From JAKANT01 sp035502095 (GTDB lineage Bacteria > Pseudomonadota > Gammaproteobacteria > Burkholderiales > Burkholderiaceae_F): a DNA stretch of 64,000 nucleotides. The stretch lies in assembly GCA_035502095.1 (NCBI GenBank), contig DATJUX010000048.1, forward strand, positions 1-64,000, given 5' to 3'. The translations under genes and the position numbers were made by a program. The notes beneath the pieces are model-generated. The model worked only from the letters and a program-made list of their open reading frames with translations. It was not told where the DNA came from and made no database searches. Of this stretch, positions 1-8,291 are shown in pieces. How positions within the stretch are numbered: the stretch's first letter is position 1; each line of letters starts with the position of its first letter.

Positions 1-347
1 ATCATCCGCTCCTGCTCCGGGGTCGTGCTGGGAATGTCGGCTTCGCCGTAGACGATCAGGCCCAGCCGACGGGCTTCGGCCAGCTCCGCCTGGACTTGCG
101 CGCGCGTCTTGACCGCGACAAGCACCGCTTCGTCCTGGGGGATATCGGCTTCACCGTAGACGATCAGGCCGTGGCGACGGGCCTCGGCCAGGTCGGCCTG
201 CACCTGCGCACGAGCCTTTGCGACGCCCGGTGCATCGCCATAGAGATCGAGGTTTCCCGGCCCGTACCCTTCCGCGAACCCTTCCGCGGACGCGACTCCG
301 ACAACGCCGGCGAGCAGGGCCACCGCGAACATGTGCTTGGTCTTCAT
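1..347 (-). CDS. DUF4148 periplasmic protein with duplicated repeat (partial, runs off left edge)
   Basis: The ATG at 347 follows a GGAGG site 8 bases upstream. The first ~21 residues form a signal peptide (MKTKHMFAVALLAG, then an Ala-Ser-Ala site), so the product should be periplasmic. The rest is DUF4148-like, a family of short Burkholderiales proteins of unknown role. Two copies of a 26-residue unit are visible (RAQVQADLAEARRHGLIVYG and RAQVQAELAEARRLGLIVYG, each followed by EADIP), 36 residues apart. No stop is reached before base 1, so the C-terminus is missing. Family identification is from sequence resemblance; no function can be given. Confidence 0.75.
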   Translation of the reverse strand, partial: MKTKHMFAVALLAGVVGVASAEGFAEGYGPGNLDLYGDAPGVAKARAQVQADLAEARRHGLIVYGEADIPQDEAVLVAVKTRAQVQAELAEARRLGLIVYGEADIPSTTPEQERM

Positions 348-538
348 GGTTGTTGCCTCCTGAGTGGATGACTCGTCGATCGCGCCGCTGCGTGGTCGCA
401 GTGGCTGCAGCCATGACGAGGGATCGGTGGCTGCGTGTGCGGGCACGTCGGCGCCTGCATCGCGGGTGGGTGCAATGTGTCGGTGAACGGGACGGGGCAC
501 ATCGTTCGAACGAAGGAGAAGCGTGAAAAGCAAGCGGC

Positions 539-1000
539 TTACGCCGAGGCGTCGGCCGCGCTGGCCGACGCCGGCCGGCTCGCGCCGGGCCGACCGCGCA
601 GAAGGCGGCGTGCCTGGGCGAGCGCATTGGTGACCGCGCGCGGCATCGCCAGTACACGCTCGATCTGCTCGCTGCGGCTTTCGCCGCGCAAGTACCACGA
701 GCAGAAGTGTTCGCAGTTGTTCCTGATCACGCCGCAGCGGTCTTCGCCAAGGCGCGAGCGCGCACGCGCGGCGATCGTGTCGGCGCAGTAGCGAGCGTCC
801 GGCTCGGCTTGCATCGAAATGCCGCGGCCGCACGCAAAATCGGCGAGTGATACCTCCTCCACCGGGCCGCGGGAGGTGGCGCGCGAAAGTCCGGCGTAGT
901 GCACGACCCGCCCGCCACCGACGTAGATGCCGTGGTGCGTGTAGCCGAAGCGGCGCGTGACGAGGTGCGCGCCGAGGGGGAAGTCGGGGGCGGGATGCAT
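539..1000 (-). CDS. LRAT-fold (NlpC/P60-like) acyltransferase or peptidase domain protein
   Basis: A 153-residue protein. The ATG at 1000 is chosen because a GGAAGG site lies just upstream; longer in-frame extensions look non-coding. The H-box (THHGIYVGGG, His22) and a second His 12 residues later (His34) precede an NCEHFC motif at about 95-100. This is the His/His/Cys arrangement and spacing of the LRAT/H-REV107 branch of permuted NlpC/P60 enzymes, thiol acyltransferases or hydrolases acting on lipids or peptides. There is no signal peptide, so it is probably cytosolic. Its bacterial substrate is unknown. Neighbours are a DUF4148 gene and a small membrane protein, all on the minus strand. 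Confidence 0.75.
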   Translation of the reverse strand: MHPAPDFPLGAHLVTRRFGYTHHGIYVGGGRVVHYAGLSRATSRGPVEEVSLADFACGRGISMQAEPDARYCADTIAARARSRLGEDRCGVIRNNCEHFCSWYLRGESRSEQIERVLAMPRAVTNALAQARRLLRGRPGASRPASASAADASA

Positions 1001-1035
1001 TGTTCCTTCCTCCGGGGCGCCGCGCGATCCGGAAG

Positions 1036-1064
1036 CACGCCTCCCGCATGACGCCGGAGGCGTG
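1036..1064. other. Perfect 9-bp stem-loop between two minus-strand genes
   Basis: CACGCCTCC at 1036-1044 pairs with GGAGGCGTG at 1056-1064 around an 11-base loop, 13 bases past the stop of the small membrane-protein gene at 1077. There is no U-tract, so a classical intrinsic terminator is not supported. It may be an mRNA 3'-end stabiliser or weak terminator. Confidence 0.4.
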
Positions 1065-1076
1065 TCGGGCGAGGCG

Positions 1077-1283
1077 CTACATCGAGGTGCGGTCCAGAGG
1101 CGTGTCGACCTCGTCGATGCCGCCACTGGCGGATGCCGCGGCGCTGGCATTCGCCCGGTCATGCGCGATCTGCAGTCGCTCGGCGTCGGCCTGCGCCGCT
1201 CCTTGCAAAGTCAGGACGAACAGGGCGCCCACCGCCAGGCCGCCGATACCGATGAGCATCCTGACTAGCGCTTCTTTCCACAT
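1077..1283 (-). CDS. Small single-pass membrane or secreted protein, 68 aa
   Basis: Two close ATGs are possible (1289 and 1283). The second is preferred because GGAAGGAG ends 6 bases before it. After MWKEALVR a hydrophobic stretch (residues ~9-28, LIGIGGLAVGALFVLTLQG) is followed by AAQA, so it is either a transmembrane helix or a cleavable signal. The remainder is short, Ala/Asp-rich and unremarkable. No family is recognised. It lies 76 bases upstream of the LRAT-fold gene on the same strand and may be co-transcribed with it. Confidence 0.55.
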   Translation of the reverse strand: MWKEALVRMLIGIGGLAVGALFVLTLQGAAQADAERLQIAHDRANASAAASASGGIDEVDTPLDRTSM

Positions 1284-1337
1284 CGACATCTCCTTCCAGG
1301 TTGAATCCAACAGATCGGACACGGCATCACCGCGGAA

Positions 1338-1988
1338 CTACGCGGCAGACCATGCCAGTGCAACCAGTTCGCTCTGCCGGCGTGTTCCGGTCTTGGCGAA
1401 CAACGCCTGCAGGTGCGAGCGAACTGTCGTGACGGAAATCTCCAGTTCTTCTGCGATCTCGCGCGGCCTGCAATCGTCGAGCAGCAAGGCGAGCACGCGC
1501 GCTTCCGCCGCGGTGAGACCGAAGAGGCGCTGCACCGCCGTCAGCGTGCCGCCGGATGCCGCGGGCGGATCGATCAGCATCAGGACCGCGGCCGCGCCGT
1601 CGTCGTCGCCCTGCGCAAGCTTGCCGAGATGGATGCGCCATAGCGCCCGCCGGTCCCTGGACGGCAGCGTCACGACCGCACTCGCCGCGATGCCGTTGAG
1701 GGCTCGTGCGAAGACGAAGTCGAAGGGTTCCGTCGTGGCACCGGCAAACCGGATCACACGACCGTACGACAGCGACACGCACGCGAGCAGGTCCGGCACG
1801 ATCTCGCCCGCGACGTTGCGCGCGAGGATGCGGCGGTCGGCCGCAAGAAGAATCGCGGGAACCGGCACGCCGTCGAGCAGGCGCTGGGCGTTCCCCTTGA
1901 CGGATTGCGCGGCCTGTCTCGCGAGGCTCGGCGGGGGCACGCTGGTCCGGGTGGGGTGTACGGACACAGCGGCAAAAGCAGTAGTCAT
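1338..1988 (-). CDS. LuxR-family transcriptional regulator, 216 aa
   Basis: A C-terminal LuxR-type helix-turn-helix occupies roughly residues 155-215: LTAAEARVLALLLDD, then EIAEELEISVTTVRSHLQAL, then FAKTG. The N-terminal ~130 residues look like a divergent PAS-type sensor (ADRRILARN, a central strand-rich part). There is no receiver domain, so it is probably ligand-responsive rather than phosphorylated. The ATG at 1988 has GGAG 6 bases upstream; a GTG 11 codons earlier (2021) is the alternative. It follows a second LuxR-type gene on the same strand. Targets cannot be inferred. Confidence 0.85.
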   Translation of the reverse strand: MTTAFAAVSVHPTRTSVPPPSLARQAAQSVKGNAQRLLDGVPVPAILLAADRRILARNVAGEIVPDLLACVSLSYGRVIRFAGATTEPFDFVFARALNGIAASAVVTLPSRDRRALWRIHLGKLAQGDDDGAAAVLMLIDPPAASGGTLTAVQRLFGLTAAEARVLALLLDDCRPREIAEELEISVTTVRSHLQALFAKTGTRRQSELVALAWSAA

Positions 1989-2182
1989 CAGGTGCTCCGC
2001 GCGTCGGAAGACGCTGGGCACATGCTCCTGTTTTGCTGTCGTCTGCGCCTCGCCCGCGCATGTAGGGCGGGGCCACTCGATCAGGTGGGAGCGCTGCGGA
2101 TGTTGGCCGTAGACGGCGATCGCCGAAGCGCAACGGCTACTGCGCAGGGGCGCATGGTGGCGACTCGATGCGCGGGGTTGGA

Positions 2183-3267
2183 CTACTCGTAACGGGGAGA
2201 GTGTCCTTCGAGGATGCGTGCGATCGCTTCGGTGCGGTCGTGCGCGTCGAGCTTCGCAAACAGTTGCTTGACGTGGTAGCTCGCGGTATTGATTGACACT
2301 CCCATCGTCGCCGCGATTTCGCCGTTGGTCATTCCCTGGGCGAGCAACAGGGCGACCTCACGCTGCTGGGCCGAGAGCGGCAGTTCCAGCATCGCATCGG
2401 CAATCCGCACGAGCAGATGCTCCTGGCGCTGAATCAGCACCCCCATCTCGAACTGGCTCAGGGAATATGCGCGAAGGCGATATCGCCCCCACGCGTTGTC
2501 GACGATGATTGAAGGCGGCGAGCCGCTCTGGTCTCCGCGCCCCTGCAGCCGGGAAGCGAGTTTCTTCAGCAGGTCGCGGCTCGCTCGGTCGACACTGCCT
2601 GCCATCGTCTGGCGATTGATGGGTTCGCCGCTTGCATGCGCCAGCAACGCATAGGCCCGATACGACGCGGTCGCGATCTCGCCGTCGATGCTAGCGACAA
2701 CCAGCGCCTCCTCGTCGCCGTCGCGAAACGCATTGCTCTTGTCCTTGGCTCGCCTGCCGGCCGACACGAAGCAATGCGCGACGTAACGCGCGGCGGCTTC
2801 GAGTGCCTGGTGGTCGGCATTGCTGAAACGCGCGCCACGGCGGCCGCGATACAGCGATATCTGGCCCAGCAGGCGGTCACTGCTGTGCACGATCGCGTAG
2901 AGGATCCGGTATGCATCGATCGGCCGCAGGATCTCCTCGTAATACCGGGTCGACTCGAGAGCGCGGGATCGGCGATGGACTCGCGAACGTACTCGCCGGC
3001 TTCGGCGAGCTCGACCATGCGCCGGCTGAAGGCGTGCTCCGGGCTGGCGTAATAGCGCTCGAAATACCGCCGCATGAGCTCCGGGGGCAACATGCGCTCC
3101 GCGTACATGTTCGTCATCTCGCCGCGACTGTCGACCCAGAAGAAGGCGGCCGAATCTGCGCGCACGAGCTGCCGGACCGACCGGAGCAGGGCGGGCATGA
3201 CCGCCTCCGACCCGAGGCCGAGATTGCACAGCTGACGTATGTGGGCGAGCGCGGCGCTGCTTTTCAT
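2183..3267 (-). pseudogene. LuxR-family regulator interrupted by a -1 frameshift
   Basis: The first ~105 codons from the ATG at 3267 (MKSSAALAHIRQL ... EYVRESIADPA) and the rest (ALESTRYYEEILRPIDAYRI through a C-terminal LuxR helix-turn-helix, LSAQQREVALLLAQG and SINTASYHVKQLFAKL) lie in different frames. Both halves look protein-coding and join near 2955-2965. The span is one base short of a whole number of codons, so a single added base restores a ~361-residue regulator with an N-terminal sensor domain. It is either a young pseudogene or a sequencing/assembly error. It lies 194 bases upstream of a second LuxR-type regulator on the same strand. Confidence 0.75.
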
Positions 3268-3345
3268 GCGGCTGGGGCGGAGTCTCTGTGGACCTGCAGC
3301 TCGCCGGTAACGTGCACCACGCGCGCCGCGCGGCTGTCGTCTCGG

Positions 3346-5484
3346 CTACTTCAATATCCGCACCAAATTATGGTGTGCATCCGTAAACGTCGGCAGATCC
3401 TTCCGATCCGCGATCGGCTCGACCGCCCCCTTGAGCTTCGGATGCTCCAGCAGCGCCTTGTCGCGCGTCACCAGCACTTGGTCGGTCGACGAGTACCAGT
3501 ATGACGCCCCTTTGGTCGAATCCGGGACGTCCGACACCAGCACCACCTCCAGCCCGACCTCAAGGGCCAGGCGCTTGATGACCGGCATCAGGTCGACGTA
3601 GCGATTGGTGGCCTGGAACACGATCACGCCGTCCGGCTTAAGGTGCGCGAGATAGAGCGCCATCGCCTCGCGCGTGACGAGGTGCATCGGGATCGAGTCG
3701 CCGGCGAACGCATCGATGCCCAGCACGTCGTACTTGCGCGGCGGCGTCTCGCGTTCGAGGCTCAGGCGGCCGTCGCCGAGGATCACCTGCGTTGCCGCCG
3801 GCGTGTCGCGCAGGAAGCCGAACTCGGCGCGCTCGATGTCGACCACGTTCTGGCTGATCTCGTAGAACGTCACGGTGTCGCCGGCGCGGCCATACGCGGC
3901 GATGACGCCGGCGCCGAGGCCGATCACGCCGACGTCGCGTGGACCGGGGCGCGCGTCGTTCAGCGCCGCGAACAGGCGGCCATACCCCGAGGTGGGGCCG
4001 AAGTAGTCGCTCGGCGTGTTCCTGTACTGCGCTCCCAGCAGCTGGCCGCCGTGCACGATGCCGCCGTGGTACATCGCGCGGTACTTCACGCCCTCGACCT
4101 CGCGATCGCGCGTGCGCACGACGCCGTAGAAGTCGCGCGCCATCAGGCGCACCTCGCGCGTGTACTGGTATCCGCCCTCGACCGCGAACCAGGCGGTCGC
4201 GACGACCGCGGCCGCGCCGACGATGCGCATCCTTCCAGGCAGGCGGGCGAGCACGAGCGCAGCCAGCAGCACGAGCACGATGTTCAGCTCGTAGTACCCG
4301 TGCAGCGTCAGCGGCGCGACGATCGCCACCAGCACGGCGCCCGTGGTGCCGCCCAGCGACAGCATCAGGTAGAAGCGCGTCAGGTAGCGCGGATCGGGCT
4401 TCATCCGCGCGAGCTCCCCGTGGCAGAACAGGCACGCGACGAACAGCCCCGCCATGTAAAGCCCGACCAGCGCGACGAAGCCGAGCGACGGCATCTGTCT
4501 GAGCGGCTCGCCCCATGCGCGGGGCAGGACGTCGATCAGACGCGACGGGTCGATGTTGAAGGCCGCGATCTTGGCGGCCATGAGCGGCGTCACGACCACC
4601 AGCACCGCGATCACCAGCGGACGCAGGTACCAGCGGGGATGGTCGAAGCAGAGGATGAACGTGATCAGGTACAACGACAGCGGCAGCACCCACAGGAACG
4701 GCACGCTCGATATGTTCTGCGTGACGTGATTGGTCACTGCCAGCAGCATGATCGAGCCCATCGCCGCGAGCGCCAGCCACGTCGACTGGGTCGCGCGGGA
4801 CGGCGCCTGCCCGGCGTCGACGGCGGAGGCAACCGGCGACGTGCCGGGGTTGTCGCCGATCACCGCGCGCGCCGACGCCCACGCGGTCACCGCGCAGACG
4901 GTGACGAATGCGCCATACAGCAACGACCACGCCAGACCGAGTTGCGGCAGCGACAACGCCGGCTCGAGCAGCACGGGGAACCCCAGCAGGGCGAGCAGCG
5001 ACGCGAAGTTCGACAGCGCGAACAACCGGTACGGAACCACGCTGCGGAAGCGCCGCCAGTACCATGCCTGCAGCAGCGGCGTGGTGGTCGACAGCAGGAA
5101 ATACGGCAGCCCGATGGTGGCCGCGAGCAGCAGCAGGATGCGCAGGATCGGCGCCTCGTCGCCGTGCGGCTTCCACGCATCGCTCGCGAGGATCGGCAGC
5201 GTGAGCAGCGAGAGCACGAGCAGCGCGACGTGCAGCAGCGTCTGCCGCCGCAGCCCGAGCTTGTGCGTGAGATCCGCGTAGGCGTAACCGGCCAGCAGCA
5301 CGCTCTGGAAGAACACCAGGCACGTGGTCCAGACCGCGGCCGAGCCGCCGAACCACGGCAGGATCTGCTTGGCGATGATCGGCTGGACCAGGAACAGCAG
5401 GAACGCGGAGAGAAAGATCGTGCCGGCGTACGGCAGGATCGCGCTCGCGGCGGCGGGCCGGGCTTGCACGGCGACGGCGGACAT
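3346..5484 (-). CDS. Fused membrane / spermidine-synthase-like protein, 712 aa
   Basis: The first ~470 residues hold about twelve hydrophobic helices in MFS-like arrangement (for example TIFLSAFLLFLVQPIIAK near the start). The last ~200 residues form a spermidine-synthase-type Rossmann methyltransferase fold: glycine-rich VGVIGLGAGVIAAYG, acidic ribose-binding FYEIS, ILGDGR, and DAFAGDSIP near the aminopropyltransferase active loop. Proteins of this fused type are widespread; their substrate is unknown and polyamine synthesis is not established. The ATG at 5484 is chosen because upstream codons look non-coding and a perfect stem-loop lies 25 bases upstream. The gene follows the GIN-domain gene on the same strand. 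Confidence 0.85.
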   Translation of the reverse strand: MSAVAVQARPAAASAILPYAGTIFLSAFLLFLVQPIIAKQILPWFGGSAAVWTTCLVFFQSVLLAGYAYADLTHKLGLRRQTLLHVALLVLSLLTLPILASDAWKPHGDEAPILRILLLLAATIGLPYFLLSTTTPLLQAWYWRRFRSVVPYRLFALSNFASLLALLGFPVLLEPALSLPQLGLAWSLLYGAFVTVCAVTAWASARAVIGDNPGTSPVASAVDAGQAPSRATQSTWLALAAMGSIMLLAVTNHVTQNISSVPFLWVLPLSLYLITFILCFDHPRWYLRPLVIAVLVVVTPLMAAKIAAFNIDPSRLIDVLPRAWGEPLRQMPSLGFVALVGLYMAGLFVACLFCHGELARMKPDPRYLTRFYLMLSLGGTTGAVLVAIVAPLTLHGYYELNIVLVLLAALVLARLPGRMRIVGAAAVVATAWFAVEGGYQYTREVRLMARDFYGVVRTRDREVEGVKYRAMYHGGIVHGGQLLGAQYRNTPSDYFGPTSGYGRLFAALNDARPGPRDVGVIGLGAGVIAAYGRAGDTVTFYEISQNVVDIERAEFGFLRDTPAATQVILGDGRLSLERETPPRKYDVLGIDAFAGDSIPMHLVTREAMALYLAHLKPDGVIVFQATNRYVDLMPVIKRLALEVGLEVVLVSDVPDSTKGASYWYSSTDQVLVTRDKALLEHPKLKGAVEPIADRKDLPTFTDAHHNLVRILK

Positions 5485-5508
5485 GCGGTTTCCCGTTGGA
5501 ACAAGCGA

Positions 5509-5542
5509 CGGGCCCGGTGAGCGCGTTCGATCACCGGGCCCG
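5509..5542. other. Perfect 12-bp inverted repeat upstream of the fused transporter/synthase gene
   Basis: CGGGCCCGGTGA at 5509-5520 is mirrored exactly by TCACCGGGCCCG at 5531-5542 with a 10-base loop. In the minus direction it lies 66 bases past the stop of the GIN-domain gene and 24 bases before the next start codon. There is no U-tract. It could act as a factor-assisted terminator, a leader hairpin or a protein-binding palindrome. Confidence 0.5.
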
Positions 5543-5608
5543 CATCGTCGGGTCGCGATTATCGCCGACCGCGCGCCATCGCCACCCGCTCTCACGAGCG
5601 CCGGAGCG

Positions 5609-6259
5609 TTATTGCATCTGCTCGACCCGACCGCGCCCGATCGCGTTGCGCGAAACCTTCGGATTGCCGCGGTAGCGCAAAGTGCCCGAGCCGATGACCA
5701 TGAAGCTCAGCGTCTTGACCGCGTTCACGTCGGCGGCGCCACTGCCCAGCACCTCGACCTCGACGCTCTGCGCCGTCAGTTCGACCGCATCGACGCGTCC
5801 GGAGCCGGCGAGCGCGATCTTGAGCGTTTCGATGGACCCGCCGAGCTTCGCGGTGCTCGAACCGCTGCCGGTAAAGGCGAAATTCGGACCGCTGAGCGCG
5901 CCCGCCGTCACCTTGGCGTTGCCGGAGACGTTGAGCGCGCGTATCGGCGGGCTCTCGACCGTGGCCTTCATCGACGTGCGGCTGACGAACGAGCGCAGAG
6001 AACTGATGCGCAGTTCGTTGTCGACGACGTCGCTCGAGATCGCGTCGAGCAGGTCGTTGTCCGCTTCCACCGTGATCTTGTAGACCGGGCCGTCGACCAG
6101 CGTCACGTCGAACGCCCCGGCCACGTCGACGCGATCGAACGGCGCGAGCGTGCGCTGCTCGGTCTTGGCGATCCCGCTGCCGCGAATGACCTGCGCCAAC
6201 GCGGCGCGCACCGCGCCCGCGGCGCCGAGCGGCAGAGCGAGCAGGGTGCGCCGGCGCAT
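5609..6259 (-). CDS. GIN-domain (DUF2807) exported protein
   Basis: A 216-residue protein with an N-terminal signal (MRRRTLLALPLGAAGAVRAALA). The rest is a typical DUF2807/GIN domain, a right-handed beta-helix built from short repeats: GAFDVTLVDG, ALNVSGNAKV, FTGSGSSTAKLGG, IALAGSGRVD, VEVLGSGAADV, VIGSGTLRY. Such proteins are periplasmic or surface proteins of unknown function, sometimes proposed as adhesins. It starts 22 bases past the stop of aapP and may be the distal gene of that transcript, although nothing ties it to amino-acid uptake. Confidence 0.8.
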   Translation of the reverse strand: MRRRTLLALPLGAAGAVRAALAQVIRGSGIAKTEQRTLAPFDRVDVAGAFDVTLVDGPVYKITVEADNDLLDAISSDVVDNELRISSLRSFVSRTSMKATVESPPIRALNVSGNAKVTAGALSGPNFAFTGSGSSTAKLGGSIETLKIALAGSGRVDAVELTAQSVEVEVLGSGAADVNAVKTLSFMVIGSGTLRYRGNPKVSRNAIGRGRVEQMQ

Positions 6260-6281
6260 CGCGCGTCGCGGCCCGCGCCGG

Positions 6282-7028
<747 letters not shown>

Positions 7029-7044
7029 GGACGCTGCTCGCTAT

Positions 7045-7083
7045 TCATCCCCGCCCCTGGCGGGGAGGGGCCAGGGAGACGGG
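7045..7083. repeat. REP-like palindromic element between aapM and aapP
   Basis: CCCCGCC at 7049-7055 and GGCGGGG at 7059-7065 form a 7-bp stem with a 3-base loop, followed by AGGGGCCAGGGAGACGGG. The composition resembles the elements at 8224-8265 and 9548-9583 in the same operon, and it fills most of the 65-bp aapM-aapP gap. It is likely a REP-type intergenic element and could limit 3'-exonuclease decay or attenuate transcription. Confidence 0.55.
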
Positions 7084-7093
7084 CTTAGGTTTC

Positions 7094-8194
7094 CTACCGC
7101 AGCTTGCTGCGGCTCAGGTGTTTTTCCACCCACAGGCTGTAGCGCGACATCGAGAAGCAGAACGCGAAGTAGATCAGCGCGATGAAGAAATAACCTTCGA
7201 TCTTGTATGGCCGCCAGTCCGCGTCCGAATTCACCGCCAGCCCCAGGCTGCCCGTCAGCTCGTACAGGCTGACGATGGTCACCAGCGACGTGTCTTTGAA
7301 GATCGCGATGAAGTTGTTCATGATGCCGGGCAGGACGATGGTCAGCGCCTGCGGCAGCACGATCTTGCGCTGCGTCTGCCAGTAGCCCAGCCCGAGCGAC
7401 TGCGCCGCCTCGACCTGGCCCTTCGGGATCGCCTGCAAGCCACCGCGCACGGTCTCGGCAAGATAGGCGGCCGAGAACAGCGTGATTCCCACCAGCACGC
7501 GCAGGAGCACGTCGGGCGATGTCCCGGGCGGCATGAAAAGCGGGAACATGAACGACGCCATGAAGAGCACCGAGATCAGCGGCACGCCGCGGATCAACTC
7601 GACATAGATCGCGCACACCGACCGGATGGCGGTGAGGTGCGAACGGCGGCCAAGCGCGACCAGCACCGCGAGCGGAAATGCAAGCACGATGCCGAAGGTC
7701 GCCAGCATGATGGTGAGCGGCAGGCCGCCCCACTGATCGGTCGCGACCGGTGTCAGGCCGAAGCCGCCGCCCATCAGCCAGAAGAAGACCGGGATCACGA
7801 CCACCCACAGCGCGACGAGCCACGGCTTCCAGAAGTAGCGCACGCAACTTGCAGCCAGCAGCCCGAGCAGGACCAGGGTCGCGACGATCGGGCGCCATTC
7901 GTCCGCGAACGGATAGCGGCCGAGGATGATCAGGCGGTATTTCGCGGCTACCACGCCCCAGCACGCGCCGGTGCCGCGCGCGGCCTGGCACTCGTCGAGA
8001 CTGGGCCGGAAGACGGCCTTGAACAGCGTCCAGTTGAAAAGCTCGGGCAGGTAGACGATCGCGAGCAGAACGATGATGACGGTCGTCACCACGCTCCTCC
8101 AGTCCGCGAGGAGGTTCTGCCGGATCCACGGCACGAAGCCTTCCGTCGGGTGCGGAGCGGGCCGCGATGCGATGGGTTGGAAGACCGCGCTCAT
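7094..8194 (-). CDS. aapM: General L-amino acid ABC transporter permease AapM
   Basis: A 366-residue inner-membrane permease of the HisM/GltJ superfamily. An N-terminal extension contains several hydrophobic helices (VVTTVIIVLLAIVYLP, IVATLVLLGLLAASCV). It is followed by the family's permease core, with its conserved cytoplasmic EAA loop in AETVRGGLQAIPKGQVEAAQ, LGLGYWQTQRKIVLPQAL and PGIMNNFIAIFKDTSL. The extended N-terminus and position after AapQ match the Aap/Bzt subfamily. It forms the translocation pore with AapQ. The 65-bp and 97-bp gaps to its neighbours each contain a palindromic element. Confidence 0.92.
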   Translation of the reverse strand: MSAVFQPIASRPAPHPTEGFVPWIRQNLLADWRSVVTTVIIVLLAIVYLPELFNWTLFKAVFRPSLDECQAARGTGACWGVVAAKYRLIILGRYPFADEWRPIVATLVLLGLLAASCVRYFWKPWLVALWVVVIPVFFWLMGGGFGLTPVATDQWGGLPLTIMLATFGIVLAFPLAVLVALGRRSHLTAIRSVCAIYVELIRGVPLISVLFMASFMFPLFMPPGTSPDVLLRVLVGITLFSAAYLAETVRGGLQAIPKGQVEAAQSLGLGYWQTQRKIVLPQALTIVLPGIMNNFIAIFKDTSLVTIVSLYELTGSLGLAVNSDADWRPYKIEGYFFIALIYFAFCFSMSRYSLWVEKHLSRSKLR

Positions 8195-8223
8195 ACCCGG
8201 CCTCCGCGCGCAGCGCGCACAAA

Positions 8224-8265
8224 CCTCCCCTCGCCAGCTTGCCGGAGAGGGGCCGGAGGTGAGGG
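8224..8265. repeat. REP-like palindromic element between aapQ and aapM
   Basis: CCCCTC at 8227-8232 pairs with GAGGGG at 8247-8252, with further partial pairing inside (GCCAGC/TTGCCGG), flanked by CCGGAGGTGAGGGCG. It fills most of the 97-bp gap between two co-transcribed permease genes and shares its C-run/G-run style with the elements at 7045 and 9548. It is interpreted as a REP-like repeat; copy number elsewhere in the genome is unknown. Confidence 0.55.
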
Positions 8266-8291
8266 CGCTTGGTAGCGATCGACGAGCATGG

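Noticed and set aside
3643..5520. Long plus-strand open frame (625 codons) opposite the fused transporter gene
   Set aside because: It is Arg/His/Gln-rich and has no domain; the minus-strand protein has clear helices and a methyltransferase motif. High GC makes long antisense frames common here.
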